The notes beneath the pieces are model-generated. The model did not search any database, was not told the origin of the DNA, and saw only the letters and a list, made by a program, of their open reading frames with translations. From Candidatus Pelagibacterales bacterium (GTDB lineage: Bacteria; Pseudomonadota; Alphaproteobacteria; TMED109): a stretch of DNA of 64,000 nucleotides. A program made the position numbers and the translations under genes. How positions within the stretch are numbered: position 1 is the first letter of the stretch; the number at the start of each line of letters is the position of its first letter. Positions 35,703 through 46,484 of the stretch are shown in pieces. The stretch is taken from contig PAZF01000006.1 in NCBI GenBank assembly GCA_002715505.1, forward strand, positions 39,947-103,946. Reading direction: 5' to 3'.

Positions 35703-38356
35703 TTAGAAAGCTCGCCTAATACATAATTTAAAATATTTCCTTTTTTTATGTAACTGAACTCTTTATCGGTGTCTATCCTAAGTTTAGCATCAATTTCATG
35801 AATAATTTTTTCTCCTCCAGAGTCGAATATGCTGATTTTTACTAGCTTTTTATTTTCATTCATTATCTTTTCAATATCTAATTCTATATTAATTAATTCA
35901 CTTCCATTTAAATTTAAACTTTTAAGATTATTTTCTTCTTTTAATTGAATAGGCAATACGCCCATACCGATTAAATTAGACCTATGAATTCTTTCAAAGC
36001 TTTCTACTATCACGGCCTTAATTCCTAAGAGCCTTGTCCCTTTTGCAGCCCAATCTCTTGAAGAACCAGTGCCATATTCTTTACCAGCAAATACCACCAA
36101 AGGTATTTTTCTTTTTTTATATTCTTGGGCAGCATCATAAATGGTTACTATTTTATTTTCTGGAAATAACTTTGTATATCCTCCCTCTATATCTGGAGTG
36201 ATTTTATTTTTTAATCTGATATTTGCAAAAGTTCCTCTTATCATAACGTCATGACTCCCTCTTCTTGCTCCATATGAGTTAAATTGCTCTTTGCTTACTT
36301 GCTTATCCTGAAGATATTGTCCAGCTGGACTTTTTTCTTTAATCGATCCAGCTGGAGAAATGTGGTCCGTAGTAATAGAGTCACCTAATAGAGCCAATAT
36401 TCTAGCTTTTTTTACACTATTTAGATTGTTTTGTGTAAGAGTGTTTTCAGATAAAAAAGGAGGGTTTTGTACATAGTTGCTAGTTATATCCCAATTATAC
36501 GTGGGACTTTCAAAGGCTTCTATTTTATCCCACTTTGAGTCTCCTTGATCAATTCTTTTGTACCTATCTATGTACATAGAGGATTGAATCTTTTTTAGGA
36601 AACCATTTACTAGATTGGAGTCAGGCCAAACATCTTTTAGGAAAATATCTTTGTCATTATTTCCAATCCCCAAAGGAGCTTTAGTTATATCAGTGGTGGT
36701 ATTTCCTAATAGAGAGTAAGCAACAACTAGAGGAGGTGAAGCAAGCCAATTGGCCTTTATATAAGGATGAACTCTTCCTTCAAAGTTTCTATTTCCAGAT
36801 AGAACTGAACTTACATTTAAATTTTTTTCTATAATTTGCAGCTCAATATTTTTTTCTAGAGGGCCTGAGTTTCCTATACAGGTGGTGCATCCGTATCCTA
36901 CTACATTAAATCCAAGCTTTTCTAAGTAGGGAAGCAAACCTAATTTAATTAAGTAATCAGTTACTACCTGACTTCCTGGAGCCAATGAGGTTTTTACCCA
37001 GTTTTTTTTAGAAAGACCAAGTTCAGAAGCATTTTTAGCTAAAAGCCCAGCTGCTATCATTAAGTAAGGGTTAGCTGTATTAGTGCAGCTTGTAATAGCT
37101 GCTAAAACTACATCACCATTTTTTATTTCTTTTTCTTTTTTAAATTTTAAATCTTTATTTTTTTCATTAATTTCTTTAGCACTTTTAATATGTACTTCTG
37201 ATAGAAGCACTTTATCTTGTGGCCTTTTAGGACCAGCTAATACAGGTTCTATCGTAGAGATATCAATATTAATATTTTCATTATAAGAAAAATTATTAGT
37301 ATATTCTGTATCTTTGTTATCTAACCAAAATTTTTGTTCTTTAGCATATTTTTCTACTATTGAGCATTGTCCCTCACTTCTTCCCGTATTTCTAAGATAT
37401 TTTATTGTTTCTTTGTCTACAGGAAAGAAGCCACAGGTTGCTCCGTATTCTGGTGCCATATTAGAAATAGTGGCTCTATCAGCTAAAGAAAGAGTACTTA
37501 ATCCTGCACCATAAAACTCAACAAACTTATTAACTACACCATGTTTTCTTAAAATGTTAGTAATAGTTAATACCATATCTGTGGGAGTTGTACTTTCTTT
37601 TAATTTTCCGTATAAATTAACACCTACTACTTTTGGGATAGACATAGCAATAGCCTCTCCTAGCATTACAGCTTCTGCTTCAATTCCTCCAACTCCCCAA
37701 CCCAATACAGATAAGCCGTTTATCATAGTGGTATGGCTATCAGTTCCTACAACACTATCTGGATATAAAAGATTATTTTCTTTGTCATACCAGACAACTT
37801 TGGCCAAAAACTCCATGTTAACTTGATGACATATTCCTATCCCAGGAGGAATAACTCTAAAATTTTTTAAATTTTTTTGTCCCCATTTTAAAAACTTGTA
37901 TCTTTCCAGGTTTCTTTCAAACTCCAACTTTGTATTGATTTTTAAAGAGTCGGAGGATGCATAATTATCAACCATAACTGAGTGATCGATGACTAAATCT
38001 ACTGGTTTTAGAGGGTTTATTTTAGAAGCTTTAATATTTTTGTCATTGGCACTTTCTCGCATAGAAGCAAGATCAGCTAGAGCTGGAACACCAGTAAAGT
38101 CTTGCATAAGAACTCTGGTAGGAAAAAAATCAATTTCTCCCAATACTTCATTGCTTTGTAAGCTTTTGTGAAGTAAATGAGCCTTTTCTATAATGTATTC
38201 TTCTGAGCTAGAAGTTCTTAGTAAATTTTCAAGTAAAACTCTGTAAGAAAAAGGAAAGATTTTACAGAAAGGAAAGATTTTTTCAAAAGCTTTTAAACTA
38301 TAAATATTAATTTTTGCTTCATTAATATTTAATGTTTCAATAAACTTTGAATTCAT
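35699..38356 (-). CDS. acnA: Aconitate hydratase A
   Basis: Aconitase isomerises citrate and isocitrate in the TCA cycle. The 885-residue protein is the AcnA/IRP type. Cluster cysteines appear in AITSCTNTANP (near 423) and YGCTTCIGNSGPL (near 489-492); VVGTDSHTTMINGLSVLGWGVGG and the swivel-domain KEYGTGSSRDWAAKGTRLLG are intact. It faces rpoH tail to tail and is followed upstream by fdxA, 5 bases away. Confidence 0.96.
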   Translation of the reverse strand: MNSKFIETLNINEAKINIYSLKAFEKIFPFCKIFPFSYRVLLENLLRTSSSEEYIIEKAHLLHKSLQSNEVLGEIDFFPTRVLMQDFTGVPALADLASMRESANDKNIKASKINPLKPVDLVIDHSVMVDNYASSDSLKINTKLEFERNLERYKFLKWGQKNLKNFRVIPPGIGICHQVNMEFLAKVVWYDKENNLLYPDSVVGTDSHTTMINGLSVLGWGVGGIEAEAVMLGEAIAMSIPKVVGVNLYGKLKESTTPTDMVLTITNILRKHGVVNKFVEFYGAGLSTLSLADRATISNMAPEYGATCGFFPVDKETIKYLRNTGRSEGQCSIVEKYAKEQKFWLDNKDTEYTNNFSYNENINIDISTIEPVLAGPKRPQDKVLLSEVHIKSAKEINEKNKDLKFKKEKEIKNGDVVLAAITSCTNTANPYLMIAAGLLAKNASELGLSKKNWVKTSLAPGSQVVTDYLIKLGLLPYLEKLGFNVVGYGCTTCIGNSGPLEKNIELQIIEKNLNVSSVLSGNRNFEGRVHPYIKANWLASPPLVVAYSLLGNTTTDITKAPLGIGNNDKDIFLKDVWPDSNLVNGFLKKIQSSMYIDRYKRIDQGDSKWDKIEAFESPTYNWDITSNYVQNPPFLSENTLTQNNLNSVKKARILALLGDSITTDHISPAGSIKEKSPAGQYLQDKQVSKEQFNSYGARRGSHDVMIRGTFANIRLKNKITPDIEGGYTKLFPENKIVTIYDAAQEYKKRKIPLVVFAGKEYGTGSSRDWAAKGTRLLGIKAVIVESFERIHRSNLIGMGVLPIQLKEENNLKSLNLNGSELINIELDIEKIMNENKKLVKISIFDSGGEKIIHEIDAKLRIDTDKEFSYIKKGNILNYVLGELSN

Positions 38357-38361
38357 AAAAT

Positions 38362-38706
38362 TTACTCTACCGATCCAGCACCAGGCTTGTCTGAAAAATA
38401 TTTTTTGTATTTATCTGCTTCATCTTTAAATTCATCTGCATCGGCCGGGGCATCTCCTTTTTTTACTATATTAGGCCATTTTCCGGAATATTCTTCATTC
38501 AGCTTTGCCCATTTAGCTCCATCGTCATCTGTGTCCGGCAAAATTGCTTCTGCAGGACATTCTGGTTCACAAACACCACAATCTATACACTCATCTGGGT
38601 TTATGACTAACATATTATCACCTTCATAAAAGCAATCAACTGGACAAACTTCACAACAGTCCATGAATTTGCACTTAATACATGATTCGGTAACAACGTA
38701 AGGCAT
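38362..38706 (-). CDS. fdxA: Seven-iron ferredoxin FdxA
   Basis: A 114-residue low-potential electron carrier with a [3Fe-4S] and a [4Fe-4S] cluster. Cysteines are at 9, 17, 21 and 25 in [18 protein letters not shown] and at 40, 43, 46 and 50 in [13 protein letters not shown], the FdxA spacing. The C-terminal extension after residue 60 is the usual one. In alphaproteobacteria fdxA normally sits beside the SUV3-like helicase and carD; the helicase is nearby, but carD is absent here. Confidence 0.94.
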   Translation of the reverse strand: MPYVVTESCIKCKFMDCCEVCPVDCFYEGDNMLVINPDECIDCGVCEPECPAEAILPDTDDDGAKWAKLNEEYSGKWPNIVKKGDAPADADEFKDEADKYKKYFSDKPGAGSVE

Positions 38707-38722
38707 GGTATAATTTTCCTTT

Positions 38723-39166
38723 CTACTTATCTAAAGATTTTAAAACTCTCGCTTTAGCAGCATTACTATCTTTGGGCTCAATGTATATTAATCCAGCTAT
38801 TTTTCTAATCAACATATCTTCATACGGATCTAAATTATTATCAACTAAACAAACCTTCCAAAGCATTTCAATGATTTGGATTCTTTTTTCTAGACTCCAG
38901 CTATTTTTAACTTTCTTTGTATGTGTTACTAAATCTCCACTCTCATTTAAATCCACTCTAATTTTATCTAAAGTCTTATTTATAAGAGCATCATCTTTAA
39001 TAGAAAATTGCTTTTTAATAATTTCTGATATAATTTTTTTTTCTCGTTCTTCAAAAACTTCATCAATATTTGCAGCTTCTACTAACAAAGATATTACTGC
39101 AAGAACCTCATCTTCTATTTCATTATCTAAAGTAGATTGTGTTTTTTTTTTAAATAAATTGAACAT
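38723..39166 (-). CDS. TerB-family tellurite resistance-like protein
   Basis: A 147-residue all-helical protein of the TerB/DjlA-N-like fold. [23 protein letters not shown], with the acidic pattern (D..F.E.E), and the second [28 protein letters not shown] repeat form the two metal-binding halves. Stand-alone TerB proteins are widespread and of unclear function; nothing here suggests tellurite resistance itself. Placed between the helicase and fdxA. Confidence 0.82.
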   Translation of the reverse strand: MFNLFKKKTQSTLDNEIEDEVLAVISLLVEAANIDEVFEEREKKIISEIIKKQFSIKDDALINKTLDKIRVDLNESGDLVTHTKKVKNSWSLEKRIQIIEMLWKVCLVDNNLDPYEDMLIRKIAGLIYIEPKDSNAAKARVLKSLDK

Positions 39167-39191
39167 AAATTTTATATATAGAGATTATAAT

Positions 39192-41639
39192 TTATTGCAA
39201 CTTTTTTAAGACATAAAAAGGGCTGTTTTTGTTGTAATAAGATTTTTCAAAATTATTTTTTTTCTTTTTTTTCCAATAGCTTACGTTTGAAGTACCAGCT
39301 ATTCTTGCAAAATCCAAATAAATTAATATTTCTACTATTATATATGAGGGTATATTAAATTGATTAAGAATACTATAATTAAAGTAAAACAGGCGTCTTT
39401 TTTTACTATAAATTTTATTAATTATTTTTTCTAAGAATATTATTTCTATTCCAAAATTTTTTATTTTTATATAACCAGTAAGATGCAATAAACTTTTTGA
39501 AAAATTTGATGCATCGAATATAATTTTATTTTTAGGAGCTTTCCCTAAAACCTTGCCATTAAAATATATACACCCCAAAATCCATCTAATATCTCTATTA
39601 TTTTCATTTATTAAATTTTTGTAATAGAAAAGATGTTTGCCAAAAAATATTTCTCTTTTAGAAAGCTCAGATTTTTCATATTTTGACTCAGGAATAAGCC
39701 CAACTTCTATTTGATTTTTTTCTATAATTCCAAAGTTCTTTTCAATAGAAAATAAAAAAGACTTTATATTTTTATTCTTTAGGTTTGAAAAGTCATTTTC
39801 TCCCCAAAAGATTTTTTGTATTTTTTCTTCTATTTCTTTTTTAACTTTTTTAAAGATTTCAGTATAGGTTTTTTCATCTAAATAATTATTATTGATTATG
39901 ATTAGATTAGGTTTAAAAAGAGATGTTCCTTGATAAATTGATCCAATTTTTCTTTTGTTAACATATACATTAGCCTCGTTATCAAAATTTATATGAAAAC
40001 TCTTCTCATTTATGAAATTTCTAGCAAATTTTTCCAAAACTAATCTTACTTTATTAGATATTTCTTTCTTTAAAAATTTATTTTTAAAAAGCGTTTTTTC
40101 GTCATCAATTTTTAATTGAAATCCAGAAATAGATCCTATATTTTTTTCATTTAGAAAAATAAGATTTCCCTCACCTATTTTAATTTCTATCGATTTTTTA
40201 AGATTATATTCTCTTAAAAATAGCCTTATTTTTTTATCTACAAACTCATTAGTTAATCTCTGATGCAAAGCGTCAGAAAGAAACTTTTCCGTTTCTAAAG
40301 CCAATGTTTTAAGTTCCTTATTATTATTTGTCCAATGATTTCTATTCGATATGTAATTCCAAAATCTAGTTTTAGCTAATCTAAAAGTAAGCATGTCAAT
40401 AGTACCTTCTAAATCTTGTAATTTTCTTGTTTCAGAAATAGCCCAGTTACAATTCAATAACCCAGTGTCAACTATACTACAAAATATTTTTACTAAAAGG
40501 TCAGAAAACATGCTATCTAAATTTTTAAAATAGTCTGGAATTAAGCTTATATCCCAAAGTAGCTTAATATTCTTTTGATCATTTAACCTGTTTTTAATTA
40601 GATCCAAGCTAGAAAGGTATTTAAGAATATTTTCATCTCTTTTATTCTGAGTTTTTATTAATTTAGGGTCATTGCTCTTTTTCTCAAGAGACCTAATAAG
40701 ATTATTTATGTTTGAGAAATCTAAATTACTTTCCCTCCAAAAAAGATATTCATTAGCATCATAATTATGATTTTCTAAAGCCTTTATAGCTTCACTCGAT
40801 AATGAATTACAATTTAGAGTAGTGCAAAAGCTTCCATCGGAATTATTCCTTCCTGCTCTTCCGGCAATTTGTCCAATTTCATTATTTTTGAGTAAACGAC
40901 TTTCTTTCCCATCAAACTTATATAAAGAAGAAAAAGCAACATTTTTTATATTTAAATTTAAACCCATACCAATGGCATCGGTTGCTACGATGTAGTCTAC
41001 AGTTCCTTCTTCAAACATAGCTACCTGAGAATTTCTTGTTTGAGGACTCAATGATCCCATAACAATAGCAGCGCCACCTTTAACAGACTTTATTTTAGAG
41101 GCTATACTATAAACATCATTTGAGTTAAAGGCTATTATTGCTGATCTTTTTGGAAGTGATAAAATCGCTTTTTTTCCAATAAAAGAAATATTTGATCTTC
41201 TTTCTTTTTTTAAAATATTAGGATTTAAAAAAATTCTTTTTATAATTTTTTCCATAGAGTCTGATCCTAAAAATAAAGTCTCTAATGTTCCTCTGGAGTT
41301 TAGAAGTCTGTCAGTAAAAATATGTCCTCGCTCAAAGTCGTTGCATAATTGAATTTCGTCTACAGCTAAAAATTCGAAGTACTTTTCAGAAGGCATTGCT
41401 TCAACAGTGGTAATAAAATACTTTGCTGTTTTAGGAGAAATCTGCTCTTCACCGGTAATCAAAGCTACTTTTAATTTACCTATTTTTTCTGCTACCCTAT
41501 CATAAACTTCTCTAGCTAATAATCTCAATGGTAAACCTATTATACCATTAGAAAATGTTAACATTTTTTCAATAGCGTAATAGGTTTTTCCAGTATTAGT
41601 AGGACCTAACAAAAAGATTAAATTATCGTTATCATTCAT
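39192..41639 (-). CDS. SUV3-like DEAD/DEAH-box RNA helicase
   Basis: An 815-residue superfamily 2 helicase resembling mitochondrial SUV3. Walker A GPTNTGKT is at 12-19, the DEIQ box at 94-97, SLSPQTRN in motif IV, and QIAGRAGR (motif VI) at 257-264. The long C-terminal region, lysine-rich and poorly conserved, matches the alphaproteobacterial form but is rather degenerate. In mitochondria SUV3 works with PNPase in RNA decay; a similar role is likely by homology. It is 4 bases from polA and linked to fdxA by TerB. Confidence 0.88.
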   Translation of the reverse strand: MNDNDNLIFLLGPTNTGKTYYAIEKMLTFSNGIIGLPLRLLAREVYDRVAEKIGKLKVALITGEEQISPKTAKYFITTVEAMPSEKYFEFLAVDEIQLCNDFERGHIFTDRLLNSRGTLETLFLGSDSMEKIIKRIFLNPNILKKERRSNISFIGKKAILSLPKRSAIIAFNSNDVYSIASKIKSVKGGAAIVMGSLSPQTRNSQVAMFEEGTVDYIVATDAIGMGLNLNIKNVAFSSLYKFDGKESRLLKNNEIGQIAGRAGRNNSDGSFCTTLNCNSLSSEAIKALENHNYDANEYLFWRESNLDFSNINNLIRSLEKKSNDPKLIKTQNKRDENILKYLSSLDLIKNRLNDQKNIKLLWDISLIPDYFKNLDSMFSDLLVKIFCSIVDTGLLNCNWAISETRKLQDLEGTIDMLTFRLAKTRFWNYISNRNHWTNNNKELKTLALETEKFLSDALHQRLTNEFVDKKIRLFLREYNLKKSIEIKIGEGNLIFLNEKNIGSISGFQLKIDDEKTLFKNKFLKKEISNKVRLVLEKFARNFINEKSFHINFDNEANVYVNKRKIGSIYQGTSLFKPNLIIINNNYLDEKTYTEIFKKVKKEIEEKIQKIFWGENDFSNLKNKNIKSFLFSIEKNFGIIEKNQIEVGLIPESKYEKSELSKREIFFGKHLFYYKNLINENNRDIRWILGCIYFNGKVLGKAPKNKIIFDASNFSKSLLHLTGYIKIKNFGIEIIFLEKIINKIYSKKRRLFYFNYSILNQFNIPSYIIVEILIYLDFARIAGTSNVSYWKKKKKNNFEKSYYNKNSPFYVLKKLQ

Positions 41640-41643
41640 TTAT

Positions 41644-44367
41644 TTAGTGAGCTTCTTCCCAGTTGTTTCCTACCCCACAAGATACTTCTAATGGAACACT
41701 TAACTTTACAAGAGGTGTATGGGCATTCATCATTATTTTTATTATAAAATTTTTAATATTATCTAATTTTTTTTCTGATGACTCAAATACTAGCTCATCA
41801 TGTACTTGTAATAATAGTTTAGTTTTTAAAAGCTCATTACTATTTCTAAATCTAGAAACTTTTATCATGGCAAGTTTTATAATATCTGCTGCAGTACCTT
41901 GAATAGGGGCATTTATTGCCTGCCTTTGTGCATAGTTTCTTACCATAGGATTTTTGCTGTTATAATCTCTTATATTAATTCTTCTCCCAAAAAGTGTTTT
42001 AACGAAACCACTCTTTTCTAGTTTAATTTTTATTTCCTCCATATATTCGAGAATTCCAGGGTACATTTTAAAGTACTCGTCTATATATTTTTTAGCATCA
42101 CTTCTGGAAACACCGATTTGCTTGGCTAGTCCAAATGCTGACAGGCCATAGATAATTCCAAAGTTTATTGCCTTCGCATTTCTTCTTTCTTCTTGAGAAA
42201 CTTTTTCAATTGGAATATCTAGTATCTGGCTCGCTGTAAGTTTGTGAATATCTTTATTACCTGAAAATGCCTTTTTGAGACTCTTTATATTAGCTATTTC
42301 AGCTAAAAGCCTTAACTCAATTTGTGAATAATCAAAACATAACAATTTATTTCCATCCTCTGCTATAAATGATTTTCTTATTTTTCTTCCATTCTCGGTT
42401 TTTATAGGAATGTTTTGTAAGTTAGGATCAGAAGAAGACAATCTGCCAGTTTGTGCTCCAGCCATTTGAAAGGTAGTGTGAATGCGTTTGGTCTTTTCAT
42501 TAATGCTTAAGATTAGACTATCTGTATAAGTGTTTTTTAATTTATTTATTTCTCTCCAATGTAAAATAAGTTTTGCAATTTCGTATCCCTCATCTGCTAG
42601 AAACTCTAGTACCTCTGAATTTGTAGAAAAGCCTCCAGATTTATTTTTCTTTTTATGAGGCAGAGAGAGCTTTTCAAAGAGAACAACTCCAAGTTGTTTT
42701 GTAGAGTTAATATTAAACTCTTCTCCCGATAAAAGATAAATGGTCTTTTGTAGCTTAACAATATCATTTTGAAAATCTGAGGATAGCTTTTTTAAATTGC
42801 TGTTATCTACCTTTATGCCAGCAATTTCCATTTCTGATATAACATTAACCAATGGCTTTTCAATGTTATTGTAAACTGACATCAGTTTTTGTTTAACTAA
42901 AATTTTCCTTAAAAATTTCCAAAGCCTAAGGGTAAAGTCAGCGTCTTCACAAGAATATTTAGTTGCTTGTTCTATACTTACTTCTGAAAAAGGGAGCTCA
43001 TTCTTTCCTGTCCCTACTATATCCTTATATTTAATTTTTTCAAAATCTAGATACATCTTACATAATAAGTCTAAATTATGATTATGTAAGCCAGCAAATA
43101 TTGAATATGAAATTAACATAGTATCTTCCAAAGATTCAATCTTAGAAAATCCATTAGAGTTTAATACGATCTGATCAAATTTTATATTCTGCCCTATCTT
43201 TAGGATTGTAACATCTTCAAGTATAGGGTTTAACATAGAAACAATGACTTCTTTTTTTAACTGATTGAATTCAGCATTTAAATCCAAATGTTTAATAGGA
43301 ATATAACAGGCTTCTCCTTCATTCCAAGATAAACTAATACCAATTAATAGCGAGGAAAAAGGCTTTATGCTATTGGTTTCAGTATCTATAGCTACATGCC
43401 CGCTTTCTTTTATCCTATTAATTACTTCTAAAAGATTTTTTTTATCTAAAATGATCTCATACTTACTTTTAACTTGCTCTTTTTTTTCTGTCTCTTTTAT
43501 TTCATTAGAAAGAGATAATATTTTATTTTCCAAATTATTAAAATTGTACTTTTGAAAAAATTTAAGCAAAGTTTCCTTATTAAAAGCAGTGTTGGAGATT
43601 TCTTTAATATTAATATCAATTTCAAGATTAGATTTTAGTTCTACTAATTTTTTAGATATATTTATATTTTCTATATTATTTTCTATTGCTTCTCTTCTTT
43701 TATTCTGTTTAATTTTATAAAAATTTTTTAGAATTTCGTCCAAGCTTCCAAATTCATTAACTAGAAGAGCGGCCGTTTTAATTCCTATTCCCGGAGCTCC
43801 TGGAATATTATCGACACTGTCGCCTGCAAGGCTTTGAACATCTATTACTTTTTCAGGAAATACTCCAAATTTTTCAAAAACTTCATCTTTTTTTATAACC
43901 TTACCTTTAATTGGGTCTTTCATAGTGATATTTTTTTTAACAAGCTGCATGAGATCTTTATCAGAAGATATTATTTCTACTTCCCAGTTTTTACTGCTAA
44001 AGAAATTAGCGTATGTTGCTATCAAATCATCAGCTTCATATCCTTTTAACTCTACTCTTGTAATTTCAAAAGCATCTACTGCTTCCCTAATTATATCAAA
44101 TTGTGGAATTAAATCTTCTGGAGGAGCTCCTCTATTTGCCTTATAAGCTTCATAGATAGTATTTCTAAAAGTTTTTTTAGCTGTATCAAATACTACTATT
44201 ACCTTATCTGACTCTTTCTCCTGTATTAGTTTAAAAAGCATATTACAAAAACCTAAAACTGCTCCTATTGGAGTGCCATTTTTGCTAGATAAAGGAGGCA
44301 GCGCATAGTAAGCTCTAAAGATAAATCCAGATCCATCTATTAAAGAAATTTTTTTATTCTCATTCAT
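41644..44367 (-). CDS. polA: DNA polymerase I
   Basis: Pol I fills gaps and removes primers. The 907 residues contain all three domains: 5'-3' exonuclease (SLIDGSGFIFRAYYALPPL to GPGIGIKTAALLVNEFG-like region, here GAPGIGIKTAALLVNEFG, about 1-290), 3'-5' exonuclease with intact DTETNS near 327, and polymerase with motif A DYSQIELRL near 679 and motif C QVHDELVFES near 850. Many AT-rich bacteria lose proofreading in PolA; here the acidic residue pair is present. Divergent from the MFS gene with 21 bases between. Confidence 0.96.
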   Translation of the reverse strand: MNENKKISLIDGSGFIFRAYYALPPLSSKNGTPIGAVLGFCNMLFKLIQEKESDKVIVVFDTAKKTFRNTIYEAYKANRGAPPEDLIPQFDIIREAVDAFEITRVELKGYEADDLIATYANFFSSKNWEVEIISSDKDLMQLVKKNITMKDPIKGKVIKKDEVFEKFGVFPEKVIDVQSLAGDSVDNIPGAPGIGIKTAALLVNEFGSLDEILKNFYKIKQNKRREAIENNIENINISKKLVELKSNLEIDINIKEISNTAFNKETLLKFFQKYNFNNLENKILSLSNEIKETEKKEQVKSKYEIILDKKNLLEVINRIKESGHVAIDTETNSIKPFSSLLIGISLSWNEGEACYIPIKHLDLNAEFNQLKKEVIVSMLNPILEDVTILKIGQNIKFDQIVLNSNGFSKIESLEDTMLISYSIFAGLHNHNLDLLCKMYLDFEKIKYKDIVGTGKNELPFSEVSIEQATKYSCEDADFTLRLWKFLRKILVKQKLMSVYNNIEKPLVNVISEMEIAGIKVDNSNLKKLSSDFQNDIVKLQKTIYLLSGEEFNINSTKQLGVVLFEKLSLPHKKKNKSGGFSTNSEVLEFLADEGYEIAKLILHWREINKLKNTYTDSLILSINEKTKRIHTTFQMAGAQTGRLSSSDPNLQNIPIKTENGRKIRKSFIAEDGNKLLCFDYSQIELRLLAEIANIKSLKKAFSGNKDIHKLTASQILDIPIEKVSQEERRNAKAINFGIIYGLSAFGLAKQIGVSRSDAKKYIDEYFKMYPGILEYMEEIKIKLEKSGFVKTLFGRRINIRDYNSKNPMVRNYAQRQAINAPIQGTAADIIKLAMIKVSRFRNSNELLKTKLLLQVHDELVFESSEKKLDNIKNFIIKIMMNAHTPLVKLSVPLEVSCGVGNNWEEAH

Positions 44368-44388
44368 AATTTTCTATATCATATAATA

Positions 44389-45540
44389 ATGCTATCTAAA
44401 AACTATACAATTATTTCTCTATACTTTTTTGTATTTCTAGTTATTAGTCTACTAACCGCCTATTTCCCACTGTGGTTATACAAAGGATTACAATTGGATC
44501 CTAAGAATATTGGATATATTTTAAGCTTTTCAGGAATACTAAAAGCTTCTTTCACTATTATGTTAGCGCTTTACATAAAGAATAATAATTCTTTGAAAAT
44601 ATTTTTATTATATTTAGTATTTTTTGTTTTCATACTTCTAATATTTTTAAGTCTTTTCAAAAGCATTTTTTCTTATCAAATTATGATAACAATAATATTA
44701 ATTTTTTTAATTGCCTTTTCTCCAATACTTCCTTTGATAGAAACACTCTATTCTAGTATGGTAGAAAATCCATTTAAAAAATACGGAAAAGTAAGAATTG
44801 GAGGGTCAGTCTCTTTTTGCCTCGGGGTTTTTATTTTTGGATATTTTATAGAGATCTATTCAATAGAGATATTTCCTTTGATTTTAGCTAGCTGTTTGAT
44901 TCTGATGTTAGCTAGTATTTTTGTGATACCTAAAAACTTTAAAGTAAAAAAAAATCATAATATAAATAAATTTATAAAATCAATTAAAGAAAACAAAGAT
45001 ATTCTATTATATATAATTGTCTGTAGTCTTCTTCAGGGAACTCATGCAATGTATTACGGGTATTCAACAATAAGTTGGCAAAGAACAGGATTAGATTTCT
45101 TTAACATAGGAACCTTATGGTTATTTGCCATAGCTTCTGAAATATTTTTTTTTCTAATAATTGATTATTTTTTCAAGTCTAGTTACCTCTACAAAAGTTT
45201 AATTTTTTGTTCGGCAATCTCTTTTTTAAGATGGTGTTTAACATATTTTGTAGAAAATTTTTATTGTTTATTATTTATTCAAACTTTACATGGGGTAACT
45301 TTTGCTTTAACTCATTATATTATGATTTATTTTATTAATTCTAAAGTACAAAAAGAATCTAGATTATTAGCTCAAACTTTTTATTTTGCTTTAACTGGAG
45401 GTTTCTTTATTACAATTTTAACAATTTCATGTGGATATATTATATCTTATTTTAAAGGAGATGAGGGATATATACTGATGTCTCTAATATCTTTGTTTAG
45501 TTTCTTATTTCTAATTTTTAAAGGAAGACTTCATGTTTAA
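44389..45540 (+). CDS. MFS transporter (HcaT/3-phenylpropionate-like family)
   Basis: A 383-residue protein with about 12 membrane helices and no clear cytosolic domain. YFPLWLYKGLQLDPKNIGYIL at the N-terminus and GTHAMYYGYSTISWQRTGLD in the second half match the MFS_1-like group that includes HcaT. The substrate is unknown; family members take up aromatic acids or nucleosides. Its end overlaps the ABC ATPase gene by 8 bases, so the two are probably co-expressed, though no joint function is known. Confidence 0.82.
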   Translation: MLSKNYTIISLYFFVFLVISLLTAYFPLWLYKGLQLDPKNIGYILSFSGILKASFTIMLALYIKNNNSLKIFLLYLVFFVFILLIFLSLFKSIFSYQIMITIILIFLIAFSPILPLIETLYSSMVENPFKKYGKVRIGGSVSFCLGVFIFGYFIEIYSIEIFPLILASCLILMLASIFVIPKNFKVKKNHNINKFIKSIKENKDILLYIIVCSLLQGTHAMYYGYSTISWQRTGLDFFNIGTLWLFAIASEIFFFLIIDYFFKSSYLYKSLIFCSAISFLRWCLTYFVENFYCLLFIQTLHGVTFALTHYIMIYFINSKVQKESRLLAQTFYFALTGGFFITILTISCGYIISYFKGDEGYILMSLISLFSFLFLIFKGRLHV

Positions 45541-46483
45541 AAAGAAAATTTTACGAGTTAATAGTAAAGCTCTACAGATTGAAAAGCTAACAAAGAATTA
45601 TACAGTCAACAACAAAAATCAAGCATCTACCGCACTTGATAATGTATCATTTTCCATAGAAAAAGGATCTATGATAGCATTACTAGGTCCAAATGGTGCA
45701 GGAAAATCAACATTAATTAATATATTATCTGGAATTACAAACAAGAGTTCTGGAAAAGCAAGTATAAATGGTTTTGACATAGATAATAATATAAATGAGG
45801 CAAAACTTTCTATAGGAGTTGTTCCCCAGGAGTTAGTAATGGATCCTTATTTTACTCCCAGAGAAACTTTAAATTTTCAATCAGGATATTATGGTATTAA
45901 GAAAAAAGATTACATCACAGAAGAACTTCTTTACAAACTTAATCTATTAGAAAAGGCTGACTCTTACGTAAGGTTTTTATCTGGTGGAATGAAAAGAAGA
46001 TTAATGATAGCAAAAGCTATGGTGCATTCACCTCCCATTTTAATTTTAGATGAGCCAACAGCTGGAGTAGATGTAAACTTAAGACAACGATTATGGGACT
46101 CTATAAAAGAATTAAATAGAAAGGGTACTACAATTCTTCTAACTACACATTATTTAGAAGAGGCAGAAAGTTTGTGCAAAGAAGTTATTATGATAGACAA
46201 AGGAAAGATTATAATAAAGGGAGAAATTAAGAAACTTTTAGAAAACATAGACTTGAAATCTATTAGCATTTTTATAGAAAATGAAATTAAGCAATTACCA
46301 AAAGATTTAAAAAAATTGGGTGTCCTTTTAAAAAATAAAAAATGTCTTACTCTTGATTATAAGCCTAGTGACACCTCAATAGAAAAGATATTGAATATTA
46401 TTTTACGAAATAATATACAAATTAAAGATATTGTAACTAGCGAGCCGAGCTTAGAAGACTTATTCAACAATTTAGTAAATTAA
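45533..46483 (+). CDS. ABC transporter ATP-binding protein (YadG-like), no permease beside it
   Basis: A 316-residue single ATPase with Walker A GPNGAGKST (52-60), Q-loop PQE, signature LSGGMKRR (149-156), Walker B ILDEPTAG (170-177) and the H-loop TTHYLEEAE. The C-terminal extension (about 230-316) is typical of ABC-2 exporter ATPases. Such ATPases pair with an ABC-2 permease, usually the next gene; here a convergent glycosyltransferase follows after 1 base, so the partner is elsewhere or lost. Confidence 0.88.
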   Translation: MFKKKILRVNSKALQIEKLTKNYTVNNKNQASTALDNVSFSIEKGSMIALLGPNGAGKSTLINILSGITNKSSGKASINGFDIDNNINEAKLSIGVVPQELVMDPYFTPRETLNFQSGYYGIKKKDYITEELLYKLNLLEKADSYVRFLSGGMKRRLMIAKAMVHSPPILILDEPTAGVDVNLRQRLWDSIKELNRKGTTILLTTHYLEEAESLCKEVIMIDKGKIIIKGEIKKLLENIDLKSISIFIENEIKQLPKDLKKLGVLLKNKKCLTLDYKPSDTSIEKILNIILRNNIQIKDIVTSEPSLEDLFNNLVN

Positions 46484-46484
46484 A

